A DNA stretch of 64,000 nt, from assembly GCF_900110245.1 (NCBI RefSeq), contig NZ_FOCZ01000003.1:496001-560000 (forward strand), read 5' to 3'. This document shows, in pieces, positions 37,226 to 46,186 of this stretch. A program made the translations under genes and the position numbers. The notes under the pieces are model-generated. The model was not told the origin of the DNA, ran no database searches, and saw only the letters and a program-made list of their open reading frames with translations. The DNA comes from Niastella yeongjuensis (lineage in GTDB: Bacteria > Bacteroidota > Bacteroidia > Chitinophagales > Chitinophagaceae). Numbering within the stretch: position 1 is the stretch's first letter; each line of letters begins with the position of its first letter.

Positions 37226-38227
37226 TTAGGCTTTCTGCTTTTGGCTTTGGGCCTTAGGAGTGGTCACTTTTGAAACAGGCTGGGCGGTAGTGGTAACCCC
37301 CACATTCAGGTAGCGTTTAACGGCTTTTACGATGGCGGAGGCCATTTCTCCCTGTCCTTTGGTGCTGTTCAGCCAGGCTTCATCTTTACTATGGGTAATA
37401 TACCCGGTTTCTACCAGAATGCTGGGCATGGCAGTGGCCTGCAATACCCAGATACCTTTTTCATTTCGTTGTTTAACCCCCCGGTTCAACCGCCCGTATT
37501 TGGTAATTTCTTCCTGTACCAGGGTGGCCAGCAGCATGCTTTTATTAAAAAATCGCTTGGTCCATAATAATGATTTGGCCCTGAACTCAGGGTCATTAAG
37601 GTCTGGTACAAATTCATCACCTTCTTCAACATCCTCGGCAATACGTTCGCCCACAGCGTCGCCCTTAAAACCGGTACGATCGGCCGCCCAGATATAGGTT
37701 TCCGTGCCGCGGGTGGGGCCATCAGTATAGGTGATCTTATAATTCTTAACCTTGCGGGTGTGTTTTATCTTCTTTTTACCTTTTTTGGTATAATAGGTTT
37801 CTTTTTTATACCCTATAAATGTCGAGTGTTTGATTTTGGGAGCAGCATTGGCATGAATGGAGATGAACAGATCGCCTTTGTTGCGGTTCGCATAATCGGC
37901 CCGGGCTTTTATTTCGGGGTAAGTATCACCCATGCGGGTATAATATACTTTTATGTCGGGGAAGGCCTGTTTTATCTGGTTGCCGAGTTTCAGGGCAATG
38001 GCCAGACAAACTTTTTTTTCTGTGGAAAAATCGCCATGGGCGCCGGGGTCACGGCCGCCATGACCGGCATCTATAATAATAGTTTTAATGCCCGGCTTGA
38101 ATGGAGCATGCGCATGATCGGTCATTGCAGGGGCAGTATCATAGGCGGATACGACCATGCAACAGACTGTGCCCAGAATGCAATAAATCATTTTTTGCAG
38201 CATGTATTCCGGGATTTTAAATTTCAA
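37226..38227 (-). CDS. N-acetylmuramoyl-L-alanine amidase (Amidase_3)
   Basis: A 333-residue peptidoglycan amidase cutting the MurNAc-L-Ala bond in the periplasm. Signal peptide residues ~12-30. The zinc site is visible as DAGHGGRDPGAHG (His), SIHANAAP (His) and the glutamate in SILVETGYITH. A basic insertion of about 50 residues (KKETYYTKKGKKKIKHTRK) lies between the second histidine and the TETYIWAADRTG block. It is paralogous to the next gene (38414-39442), which has a similar but different insertion. The position beside MCE/OstA/LptD genes is conserved in Bacteroidota. Confidence 0.93.
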   Translation of the reverse strand: MKFKIPEYMLQKMIYCILGTVCCMVVSAYDTAPAMTDHAHAPFKPGIKTIIIDAGHGGRDPGAHGDFSTEKKVCLAIALKLGNQIKQAFPDIKVYYTRMGDTYPEIKARADYANRNKGDLFISIHANAAPKIKHSTFIGYKKETYYTKKGKKKIKHTRKVKNYKITYTDGPTRGTETYIWAADRTGFKGDAVGERIAEDVEEGDEFVPDLNDPEFRAKSLLWTKRFFNKSMLLATLVQEEITKYGRLNRGVKQRNEKGIWVLQATAMPSILVETGYITHSKDEAWLNSTKGQGEMASAIVKAVKRYLNVGVTTTAQPVSKVTTPKAQSQKQKA

Positions 38228-38245
38228 TCAGTGTTCCGGTATGCA

Positions 38246-38253
38246 CAAAGATA
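38246..38253 (-). promoter_or_regulatory. -7 promoter element of the 37226-38227 amidase
   Basis: TATCTTTG is a perfect TAnnTTTG match 19 nt before the amidase ATG, with a TTGATA about 17 nt upstream. Confidence 0.5.
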
Positions 38254-38413
38254 GTGCTGCAATTGACTTATCAATTAGTTAATGTTCAAAAAGTGTTGAA
38301 ATTCAAGGTAAAAAGGGATTTCACTAACCCCGGGGCTTAAACTGGCCGACACGAAACACCAACTGCGCCTGCATTAGGTAGTAGTGATCGTAAAACTCCT
38401 ATCCCAAAATAAA

Positions 38414-39442
38414 TTATTTACTGGTTTCAGCCGGTTCGGTGGCGGGGGCTGGGGTAGTTTGTTGAGCCGGGGCTGCACCTCCTTCCAGGCTTGACTTATA
38501 TCGTTTGATGGCGTTTACAATAGCGGTGACTATTTCTTCCTGTCCCTTTTCGCTATTAATATATTCTTCTTCTTCAGTTTGGCTGATAAACCCGGTTTCT
38601 ACCAGTATACTGGGCATGCCGGTGGCCTGTAATACCCAAATACCTTTCTCATTCCGTTGTTTAACCCCACGGCTGAAGCGGCCTTGTTTTCCAAATTCAT
38701 CTTCTACCATGGTGGCCAGTAACATGCTTTTGCCAAAATATTTCTTTTCGTAAAGCTGGGAGCGGATCAATGCTTCAGGCGAATTCAGGTCAAGCATGTT
38801 GGTGCTGTCTTCTACCACCTCACCACCTGTAGTATCATAGGCATTCCCGCCACCGCCGCCGGTTGAGTTGATGGCATTTCCTTTATAGCCGGTACGGTCG
38901 GCAGCCCAGATGTAAGTTTCGGTACCGTGCTCATTATTTTTCTGCCAATAACTTTCGTATATAGGTTCGCGAATCGTTTTTTTACGTCTTTTTGGGCCTT
39001 TTCCCACATATACGGTGCGGTTTTTATGCCCAACCACGCGTTTGGCATACCAGCCGCCGGCCCGCATACCATTGGCATTACAATGAATGGCAATAAACAG
39101 GTCACCTTTGGCTTCATTGGCCATATCGGCCCGGTAGCGTAAGGCGTCGTGAATACTATTTAAACCGCCCGGTAATTCATCGGTGGTGCGGGTAAATATC
39201 AATTTGCTGTCGGGTAATTCGGTGGTCAAAGCCTTGCCCAGCTTCAATGAGATGGATAATGCGACTGCAGCCTCGGTGGAAAACTGACCACTGGCGCCCG
39301 GATCAATGCCGCCATGGCCGGGGTCTATTATTATAGTACCAAGTACGGGTTTCTGTTGCGCCCATGCGCCGAAGCCTGAAAACAACAAAATTCCTGCAAC
39401 AAAAAAGCTTTTAACGCAGCGATATAATTTATTTTTATTCAT
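38414..39442 (-). CDS. N-acetylmuramoyl-L-alanine amidase (Amidase_3), paralogue
   Basis: 342 residues with signal peptide (cleaved near FGAWAQ) and the Amidase_3 zinc motifs DPGHGGIDPGASG, AIHCNANG and SILVETGFISQ. Two insertions relative to minimal amidases are visible: a basic one (HKNRTVYVGKGPKRRKK) and a glycine-rich one (NSTGGGGGNAYDTTGG). The C-terminus is a proline/alanine linker (PAQQTTPAPATEPAETSK). The sister gene lies 186 nt downstream. It is divergent from lptD across a 77-nt promoter gap. Confidence 0.93.
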   Translation of the reverse strand: MNKNKLYRCVKSFFVAGILLFSGFGAWAQQKPVLGTIIIDPGHGGIDPGASGQFSTEAAVALSISLKLGKALTTELPDSKLIFTRTTDELPGGLNSIHDALRYRADMANEAKGDLFIAIHCNANGMRAGGWYAKRVVGHKNRTVYVGKGPKRRKKTIREPIYESYWQKNNEHGTETYIWAADRTGYKGNAINSTGGGGGNAYDTTGGEVVEDSTNMLDLNSPEALIRSQLYEKKYFGKSMLLATMVEDEFGKQGRFSRGVKQRNEKGIWVLQATGMPSILVETGFISQTEEEEYINSEKGQEEIVTAIVNAIKRYKSSLEGGAAPAQQTTPAPATEPAETSK

Positions 39443-39497
39443 TTATTGTTCAAGAATTTAGGCTTTAATCTTCACATATTCTTAATGCATTAATACC

Positions 39498-39505
39498 TAT
39501 TTTTG
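39498..39505 (+). promoter_or_regulatory. -7 promoter element of lptD
   Basis: TATTTTTG is a perfect TAnnTTTG match 14 nt ahead of the lptD start codon, so the transcript would be nearly leaderless. Confidence 0.5.
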
Positions 39506-39519
39506 CCCACCACCTGCAT

Positions 39520-42282
39520 ATGATGAACGGACGCAAAAATAATTTAAAAGATGGTTCGGCCCTGATTTTATCTATATGGCTTTTGCTATTAACGAGTAAT
39601 ATCTGGGCCAATTATTTCTATACACCTCATTTTTACAAATCCTTAACCCAAAATAACCAGGATACAACAAAACCTGTACGGCCGCTAGATACTATTCCTA
39701 AGAAGCTCGACAGCCTTCCCCGCATAGCCGATACCATTCCTTCGAAAGATACAGTAATAAACAAAACTGACACTGTTAATGTTCCGGCATCAGAAGATTC
39801 GCTGGATGCACCTGTAGCTTACAAGGCTTCCGACAGTATGGTTTTAAGCGTACCCGAAAAAAAGATTACGCTGTTCAGCAAAGCGAATATCAAGTATAAG
39901 GATATGGACCTTTCTGCCGACAGCATTGAAATGGACAACGCCAAACAGACAGTGACCGCTACCTATCGTAAAGATACGGCAGGTAAGATAATTGGTAAAC
40001 CGGTAATGGTGCAGAGCGACAGTAAAATGAATTCAGACGTTATCAGGTACAATTTTAAAAGCCAGAAGGGGATCACCGAAAATACCATGACCATTCAGGG
40101 TGAAATGCTGGTGATTGGGGAAAAAGTAAAAAAGATAAACGATAAAGACTATTATGCTTACCGGTCGCAGTTTACTACCTGTAACCTCGATACGCCGCAC
40201 TTTGCCTTTCGTGCCAATAAAATGAAAATGGTCAGTCAAAAGCTGGCCGTATCAGGACCAATTCACCCGGAGTTTGAAGGCGTACCGGTGCCTATTTACC
40301 TGCCATTTGGGTTTTTCCCGCTGTCGCAGGGCCGTCACTCAGGGATCCTGCCTCCGCAATTTGCACAAAGCGAACAGTTTGGTTTGGGGTTGGAGGGCCT
40401 GGGGTATTATAAAGTGCTGAATGAATATTTTGATGTGACCCTGCGTTCTAATTTATATTCTTACGGCGGATACTCCCTGTTCCTGACGCCTACGTACCGT
40501 AAGCGATACCGGTATAATGGTACCATGAACCTCTCGTACCAGTATACGCGGATGTTACAAAACGCCAGCGAACAGGAATTCCAGACTTACAAAACATACA
40601 GCATTAACTGGAGCCACTCGGTAGATAGCCGGGCACGACCCGGTCAGTCGTTTTCAGCAAACGTAAACATTGCCTCTACCAAATACAATCAACTCGTTAC
40701 TAATAATCCAACGGTCAACTTTACTAATACACTCAGTTCCTCTATTTCATATTCCAAAACCTGGGGCAGCCGGTTTAACCTGACGGCTACGGCAAACCAC
40801 AGCCAGAATAACCAGACGCAGGATATCCAGTTAAGCCTGCCCAATTTGTCGTTCACCGTCAATACCTTTTATCCTTTGCAGAAAAAGGAATTTACGGGTA
40901 CTCCCAAATGGTATGAAAAACTGGGTATCGGCTTAAACACTACGGCAGCCAACCAGATGAATTTTAAGGAAAAAGATTTTAGTGTCAGAACGCTGCTAGA
41001 CACCTTGCAATGGGGCGCCCAGCACTCTATTCCTATTCAGTTGTCGCTGCCTTCATTGGGACCAATACAGATATCACCCGGTATCAGTTACCAGGAAAAA
41101 TGGTATTCCCGCAAACTGACCCGCAGCTGGGATACCGTAAATTATAAGGTGGATACCTCCGTTACCAAAGGCTTGTACCGGGCCAGCGATGTGTCGTTCA
41201 GTCTGGGTATCAATACCGCCATGTACGGGATGTTCGACAAGTTTGGGAAGAAAAGCCCTATTGCGGCCATCCGCCACGTAATACGGCCCAACGTTTCTTT
41301 TAGCTATAAACCCGACCTCGGTGCCAAACATTACTACAACCTGCAGGTTGATACAGCGTTTGGGAAAAACCAGGTAACTGGAAGGTACGAGGGACACCAG
41401 CAACGGTTCTCTTATTTCGATGGAAGCATTTACGGCCCACCGTCTGAAGGCGTTTTTGGCGGTATTGGCTTCGGGATAGATAATAATATAGAAGCTAAAG
41501 TGCGTTCGAAAAAAGATACGGCCAACGGTGGCATGAAGAAGGTCCGCCTGATTGATGGATTTGGTTTCACCAGCAGTTACAACTTTATTGCCGACTCATT
41601 TAAACTGGCGCCCTTTAGCCTGTACATACGCAGTACCCTGTTCGATAAGATCAACATTACGGCCGGTGCTACCCTGGATCCCTACCGTACCGACTCCATG
41701 GGATTCCGCATTAACCGATACACCTGGCAAAGCGGCGCGTTTGGTAAAACAAGCATAGGCAGAATTACCAATGGTAACATTGCCATTTCCACCTCGTTCC
41801 AAAGTCAGAATACAAAAGATAAAAAAGCTGCACAAGCAAAAGAAGCCGCATTGCGGGAACAGGGTGGGGTATTGACCGCCGAAGAGCAACAGGCGCAATT
41901 GGCGTATGCCCGTGCGAACCCGGCCGAGTTTGCCGATTTCAATGTGCCCTGGTCGCTGAGTTTGTCGTACTCTCTGAGCTTTAGCCGTACTATAAAAACG
42001 GATTTTACAGGCTGGCAAACCCAAACGTTCTCGAACCTAAGCTGGAACGGCGACTTTAACCTTACGCCAAAATGGAAATTTGGTATGAACGGGTATTACG
42101 ACATCAAGTCGTCCAACATACAACAATTTACCATGTACATTTCGCGGGAAATGCACTGCTGGCAGTTAAGCATAAATGTAACACCGGTAGGTTTATACCG
42201 TACGTTTAACTTTACCATCAGTCCGAAGTCGGGTATCCTGCGCGATCTGCGGTTGAATAGAACAAGGTATTTCTATCAATAA
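39520..42282 (+). CDS. LPS-assembly outer-membrane protein LptD-like
   Basis: A 920-residue outer-membrane protein. A signal/anchor helix (~14-30) is followed by a low-complexity DT/SLP linker (~45-110), an OstA-type N-terminal domain (~120-230; KANIKYKDMDLSADSIEMDN, YAYRSQFTTCNLDTPHFAF) and a large barrel (PIYLPFGFFPLSQGRHSGILPP is the conserved barrel entry) ending SGILRDLRLNRTRYFYQ. LptD inserts lipopolysaccharide into the outer leaflet. The OstA-like protein encoded on the opposite strand is its likely periplasmic partner. Confidence 0.9.
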   Translation: MMNGRKNNLKDGSALILSIWLLLLTSNIWANYFYTPHFYKSLTQNNQDTTKPVRPLDTIPKKLDSLPRIADTIPSKDTVINKTDTVNVPASEDSLDAPVAYKASDSMVLSVPEKKITLFSKANIKYKDMDLSADSIEMDNAKQTVTATYRKDTAGKIIGKPVMVQSDSKMNSDVIRYNFKSQKGITENTMTIQGEMLVIGEKVKKINDKDYYAYRSQFTTCNLDTPHFAFRANKMKMVSQKLAVSGPIHPEFEGVPVPIYLPFGFFPLSQGRHSGILPPQFAQSEQFGLGLEGLGYYKVLNEYFDVTLRSNLYSYGGYSLFLTPTYRKRYRYNGTMNLSYQYTRMLQNASEQEFQTYKTYSINWSHSVDSRARPGQSFSANVNIASTKYNQLVTNNPTVNFTNTLSSSISYSKTWGSRFNLTATANHSQNNQTQDIQLSLPNLSFTVNTFYPLQKKEFTGTPKWYEKLGIGLNTTAANQMNFKEKDFSVRTLLDTLQWGAQHSIPIQLSLPSLGPIQISPGISYQEKWYSRKLTRSWDTVNYKVDTSVTKGLYRASDVSFSLGINTAMYGMFDKFGKKSPIAAIRHVIRPNVSFSYKPDLGAKHYYNLQVDTAFGKNQVTGRYEGHQQRFSYFDGSIYGPPSEGVFGGIGFGIDNNIEAKVRSKKDTANGGMKKVRLIDGFGFTSSYNFIADSFKLAPFSLYIRSTLFDKINITAGATLDPYRTDSMGFRINRYTWQSGAFGKTSIGRITNGNIAISTSFQSQNTKDKKAAQAKEAALREQGGVLTAEEQQAQLAYARANPAEFADFNVPWSLSLSYSLSFSRTIKTDFTGWQTQTFSNLSWNGDFNLTPKWKFGMNGYYDIKSSNIQQFTMYISREMHCWQLSINVTPVGLYRTFNFTISPKSGILRDLRLNRTRYFYQ

Positions 42283-42468
42283 GGCAGAAGGCAGAGAGCC
42301 GCGACGCGGCAACAAAGGAATGGTTAAAAATATTGGGTGAAAGCCTAAAGTTTAAAGCCTAAAGCGAATACAAAGCTGTATTTGCTTTAGGCTTTCTGCT
42401 TTTATCTTTAAGCTTGTTGCTTATGGCTGTTTTCTCTCTGCCTTTTGCCCTCTGCCTTCTGCCCATTA
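42283..42468. repeat. Large nested inverted repeat between convergent lptD and plsC-like genes
   Basis: An outer arm, GGCAGAAGGCAGAGAG (42283-42298), pairs with CTCTCTGCCTTTTGCC (42434-42449) and again with CTCTGCCTTCTGCC (42450-42463). An inner 16-bp stem, AGCCTAAAGCGAATAC (42356-42371) with GTATTTGCTTTAGGCT (42378-42393), has only one G-U pair. It fills the gap between two converging genes and probably acts as a two-way terminator or mRNA end protector. Confidence 0.7.
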
Positions 42469-42469
42469 C

Positions 42470-43213
42470 CTATTTTGCATTGGCCACATAATAATCATAC
42501 ATTATCTGATGCACCTTTTCTTTCAACGAAACTGTAGTATCGCCGGGTAGAACCGGAATGGGCGGCAGAAAATGCATTTCCATTTTATGGGGAAGCAGAA
42601 AAAACGGTTTGCTGGCAGGTAATACTTTGCGGGTATTGAAGATGAGGCTGGGGATTATGGCCTTGCCACTGTCGATGGCCAGGCGAAAAGCGCCATCATG
42701 AAAGGTTTTCAGCGGTTGATCGGTAAGGTTACGGGTACCTTCCGGGTAAAGACACATATGTAAACCCATCTCAAGCACTTTCTTCATTTTCAGGTAACTT
42801 TCTTTGCGGCTGGCTTCACTTTTACGGTCAACCAATACTGAACCCGTTCTATACATCAGCCCAAAGATGGGGATTTTAGCCATTTCAATTTTGGCGATGG
42901 TTTTATTACCACCAGGGATGGCGGGGTAGGAGATAGGCACATCCATAAACGAATTGTGGTTGCAAACCACTACATAGGTTTCACCAGGTACAAAATTCTT
43001 TCTGCCGCGCACTTTTAATGGGCAACCGATCAGCGGAAGATACGTGCCCATCCAAATACGGGCTATAGTTGCCCACCGGTTTGTTTTTTTAGGTTCTTCA
43101 GCGAAATAACTGAATAACAAAAACGGAAGAAGTATCAGCAGCATGGTAATCACAAATGCCAATGCTGCCCAGAGAGCACATATACGACCTATTATTTCTT
43201 TAAAAAACTTCAT
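42470..43213 (-). CDS. 1-acyl-sn-glycerol-3-phosphate acyltransferase (PlsC family)
   Basis: A 247-residue membrane acyltransferase making phosphatidic acid, or an acyl-lipid relative. The ATG giving MKFFKEIIGRICALW is taken as start; an upstream extension lacks support. A hydrophobic helix (~8-35) precedes the catalytic NHNSFMD (HX4D) box; the acceptor-binding block LYPEGTRN and a later VIPSLIFN block follow in the family order. It lies 49 nt downstream of the uracil-DNA glycosylase gene on the same strand. A 15-bp inverted repeat brackets the gene. Confidence 0.9.
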   Translation of the reverse strand: MKFFKEIIGRICALWAALAFVITMLLILLPFLLFSYFAEEPKKTNRWATIARIWMGTYLPLIGCPLKVRGRKNFVPGETYVVVCNHNSFMDVPISYPAIPGGNKTIAKIEMAKIPIFGLMYRTGSVLVDRKSEASRKESYLKMKKVLEMGLHMCLYPEGTRNLTDQPLKTFHDGAFRLAIDSGKAIIPSLIFNTRKVLPASKPFFLLPHKMEMHFLPPIPVLPGDTTVSLKEKVHQIMYDYYVANAK

Positions 43214-43261
43214 GGTGTGCAAGTTACAAGTTCTTTGTTGCCGCGTCACAAAACATAGAAC

Positions 43262-43933
43262 TTAAAGTGCCCAATTCACCGGGTCAATCCCATTTCTTAC
43301 AAGGTATTCATTCGCCTTTGAAAAATGCCGGCAGCCAAAGAATCCATTATAGGCCGACAGCGGGGAAGGATGCGCTGCTTTTAAAACCAGGTGTTTGGTT
43401 TCATCGATAAGCACCTGTTTCTCCTGTGCAAATTTCCCCCACAGAATAAACACCACATGTTCTTTTTGTTCGGAGATCTTTTTTATGACGTTATTGGTAA
43501 ACTCGGCCCAGCCAATTTGGGAATGGCTCATGGGTTCCGCAGCACGAACCGTTAGCGATGCATTCAACAATAACACGCCCTGTTCAGCCCATTTTGTCAA
43601 ATTACCGTGGTTGGGAATGGCTACGCCGGTATCGGAACTCAATTCTTTAAAAATATTGACCAGTGAAGGCGGTGGCGGTACACCATCCGAAACGGAGAAA
43701 CACAATCCGTGCGCCTGTCCGGGCCCGTGATACGGGTCCTGACCCAGGATCACCACTTTTACATTATCGATGGGAGTGGTATTAAAGGCATTAAAGATCA
43801 GAGAGCCGGGCGGATAAATTGTTCTGCCGGCCATTCTCTCGGTCTTTAAAAACGTAACGATATTTTGGAAATAGGATTTGGCAAATTCGGGTTTTAAGGC
43901 TGATTTCCAGCTGTCCTCAATTTGTACGTCCAT
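43262..43933 (-). CDS. ung: Uracil-DNA glycosylase
   Basis: 223 residues, the normal size of family-1 UDG. It has the water-activating motif [18 protein letters not shown] (catalytic Asp66), the uracil-binding [10 protein letters not shown] block, and the minor-groove [13 protein letters not shown] loop with the catalytic histidine. It removes uracil from DNA at the start of base-excision repair. It ends NWAL, and its stop is 49 nt from the acyltransferase, so the two are probably cotranscribed without functional link. Confidence 0.97.
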   Translation of the reverse strand: MDVQIEDSWKSALKPEFAKSYFQNIVTFLKTERMAGRTIYPPGSLIFNAFNTTPIDNVKVVILGQDPYHGPGQAHGLCFSVSDGVPPPPSLVNIFKELSSDTGVAIPNHGNLTKWAEQGVLLLNASLTVRAAEPMSHSQIGWAEFTNNVIKKISEQKEHVVFILWGKFAQEKQVLIDETKHLVLKAAHPSPLSAYNGFFGCRHFSKANEYLVRNGIDPVNWAL

Positions 43934-44128
43934 GGTTTGTCATTAATATTTCGGATAAAAATAAGCAAAGGGAATTTATTTGATATATTAATTTCCCTGC
44001 TATGTAACTGCTACGTTTACCAAGTGCTAATATTTTTTTGCAGTTAATTATCGGGGATGCAGTAATATTGTAAGCATTGTAACCAAAACCAAAAACGCTG
44101 AACGCACCATTAACGTTAGGTGTTCGGC

Positions 44129-44731
44129 ATGAATATTAACCTATCCAAACTGCTGAAGTTGAATAACGACACCCAGTTGGAAGCCTTGTGGCTACAACGA
44201 TTGCAACAGAACGACGAGCAGGCTTTGGCTGCCATCATGAGAAAGTATTATACCGCCTTATACAATTACGGGACCCGTTTTACCAACGACGATGCCCTGG
44301 CTAAAGATTGTATACAGGAGGTGTTTATCAGTCTATGGCAGCGAAGGGAAAGTGCTGCCGAAATTTTATCTCCCCGTTATTACCTGTTACGCGCGGTAAA
44401 GAATAAAGTATTGAAATCCCTGCACAAGCAAACCATCAGAGCAGGTACCATCGATGACGAATCTGCTTACGATTTTTTACAGGAGTTCTCCGTTGAAAAG
44501 CTGATCATCGACAAACAAATGTCTGAAGAACAGGCCGCCATCTTACGCAAAACAATGGCGCAGTTAACCAAACGCCAGCATGAATTGATTTACCTGAAGT
44601 TTTACCAGCACCTCGATCATGCCCAAATAGCCGGGCTCATGAACCTCAGCAGGCAATCGGTATATAACTTATTACATGAGACAATTCAAAAACTGAGGAG
44701 CCTGTGGCAGGCCGAGTTGTTTAATCAATAA
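44129..44731 (+). CDS. ECF-type RNA polymerase sigma factor
   Basis: 200 residues from the ATG giving MNINLSKLL; a GTG three codons upstream is possible. It has sigma region 2 (ALAAIMRKYYTALYNYG, DCIQEVFISLWQRRE) and region 4 HTH (LTKRQHELIYLKFYQHLDHAQIAGLMNLSRQSVYNLLHE). In Bacteroidota such factors pair with a FecR anti-sigma and an STN-type SusC receptor. All three are present in order here, so the receptor's occupancy probably turns on its own operon. A small hairpin (about 44096-44128) precedes the start. Confidence 0.93.
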   Translation: MNINLSKLLKLNNDTQLEALWLQRLQQNDEQALAAIMRKYYTALYNYGTRFTNDDALAKDCIQEVFISLWQRRESAAEILSPRYYLLRAVKNKVLKSLHKQTIRAGTIDDESAYDFLQEFSVEKLIIDKQMSEEQAAILRKTMAQLTKRQHELIYLKFYQHLDHAQIAGLMNLSRQSVYNLLHETIQKLRSLWQAELFNQ

Positions 44732-44835
44732 TACCCTGATACTTTTCCTACCACTTCTGATACTCTTTTAACAAAATCCTTATTTCCCCAGTAGGATTAT
44801 GGGGTAGCGGGTACTTACAGATATAACCGAGCTGT

Positions 44836-45945
44836 ATGAAGGATTTCCGGCTTTATGATATTTCTGATTTTGTAATAGATGAAGACTTTATCCGCTGGGT
44901 ACACGAACAGCGCGAAGAAGATAACCTGTTTTGGAATACCTGGCTGCAACAGCATCCCGACAAACACCTGGTGGTTGCCTCTGCCAGGCGTATTGTAGAA
45001 TCTATACAATTTCCGCAAAGCAATATCAATGAAGCCCAGGTGGAGCAGGAGGTGAGCCGGTTAATGAATACCATCACTTCCCAGCAAATAAAACGGGAGC
45101 CAGTAAAGGAAACAGTGATGGTGACAGGTTTTAAATGGTGGTATGCCGCTGCGGCCATCCTGCTGTGTGTAAGCGGCACCTGGTATTTTTATATCAGGGA
45201 TACCCGCGTGCAACCTTACGCCTATTCCTCCATGGTGGCGGCCAAACAACTGATTGAACATACCAATACCTCGCAAAAACCACTGGTGCTGAAACTGCCC
45301 GATGGAAGCCGGATAACCCTGGGTGCTCAAAGCCGTATCAGCTATGCACATACGTTTGGTTCGGCCGATACAGCCAGGAACGGCGTTACACGCGATGTGT
45401 ATTTATTGGGCGAAGCCTTTTTTGAAGTAACTAAAGATCCGCAACGGCCCTTCCGGGTATTCGCCAATGAAATAGTGACCAAAGTATTGGGCACCAGTTT
45501 TACCGTACGTTCTTTTGAAAAAGATACAACCATACAGGTAACCGTAAGAACAGGGAAAGTAAGCGTGTACCCGCAGGCAGCTACCCTGGCTTCTTCGAAA
45601 ATGAGTGAGATCATACTAACCCCTAACCAGCAACTGGTATATGAAAGAACCGGGCAAAAGTTCCAGAAAGTATTGCTCAACAACCCCATCATAATTGTAC
45701 CCCCGGCCGTAGAACGATCATTGGTATACGATGATGCGCCGCTCGACAAAGTGTTTGGCGACCTCAGTAAAGTATATGGGATCAATATTGTGTTCGACAG
45801 CGATCTGCTGAAAAAATGTACGGTAACTGCCGACCTCAGTAATGAACCGTTCTACCAAAAGTTAAGCCTGATCTGCAGCGCCATTGACGCCCATTACGAA
45901 TTGATAGACGGACAGGTAGTGATTGAATCGACAGGATGTAAGTAG
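44836..45945 (+). CDS. FecR-family anti-sigma factor
   Basis: 369 residues: a cytoplasmic N-terminal part (~1-95), one membrane helix (WWYAAAAILLCVSGTWYFY, ~98-116), a periplasmic FecR domain (~145-255; LPDGSRITLGAQSRISY, VYLLGEAFFEVTKDPQRPF) and a C-terminal DUF4974-type domain (~285-369, DAPLDKVFGDLSKVYGINIVF). It should hold the ECF sigma factor (105 nt upstream) and release it when the STN domain of the next gene's receptor contacts it. This is the standard arrangement. Confidence 0.94.
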   Translation: MKDFRLYDISDFVIDEDFIRWVHEQREEDNLFWNTWLQQHPDKHLVVASARRIVESIQFPQSNINEAQVEQEVSRLMNTITSQQIKREPVKETVMVTGFKWWYAAAAILLCVSGTWYFYIRDTRVQPYAYSSMVAAKQLIEHTNTSQKPLVLKLPDGSRITLGAQSRISYAHTFGSADTARNGVTRDVYLLGEAFFEVTKDPQRPFRVFANEIVTKVLGTSFTVRSFEKDTTIQVTVRTGKVSVYPQAATLASSKMSEIILTPNQQLVYERTGQKFQKVLLNNPIIIVPPAVERSLVYDDAPLDKVFGDLSKVYGINIVFDSDLLKKCTVTADLSNEPFYQKLSLICSAIDAHYELIDGQVVIESTGCK

Positions 45946-45972
45946 TGAGTAGTGAGTAGTGAGTGGTGAGTA
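45941..45972. repeat. Short tandem repeat at the fecR stop
   Basis: Four copies of the heptamer AGTAGTG (last one AGTGGTG) begin inside the fecR stop codon region. It is a possible slippage site without coding effect. Confidence 0.7.
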
Positions 45973-46066
45973 ACCTCAGCGAGGCATGAAATACAAAATA
46001 TGATAATTGATAATAGTTAAACCCACCAATATGATCCAATTACCACCCTGATAAAGGGTAAAAAAG

Positions 46067-46138
46067 AACCCCAACATTGTTCGCACCAATGTTAGGGTTG
46101 CAGATAATTTGTCCTGCTGGTTTAAACAGTAGCGGGAC
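46067..46138 (+). promoter_or_regulatory. Two hairpins in the leader of the STN-SusC gene
   Basis: Hairpin 1: AACCCCAACATTG (46067-46079) with CAATGTTAGGGTT (46087-46099), 12 of 13 paired. Hairpin 2: GTCCTGCT (46111-46118) with AGCGGGAC (46131-46138) around a GTTTAAAC core. They lie 49-120 nt before the start codon. They may stabilise or attenuate the transcript; no riboswitch family is recognised. Confidence 0.45.
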
Positions 46139-46186
46139 AATCATTGATTAAAACTGATTGCTTTAACCAACTAATAGTACAAAACT

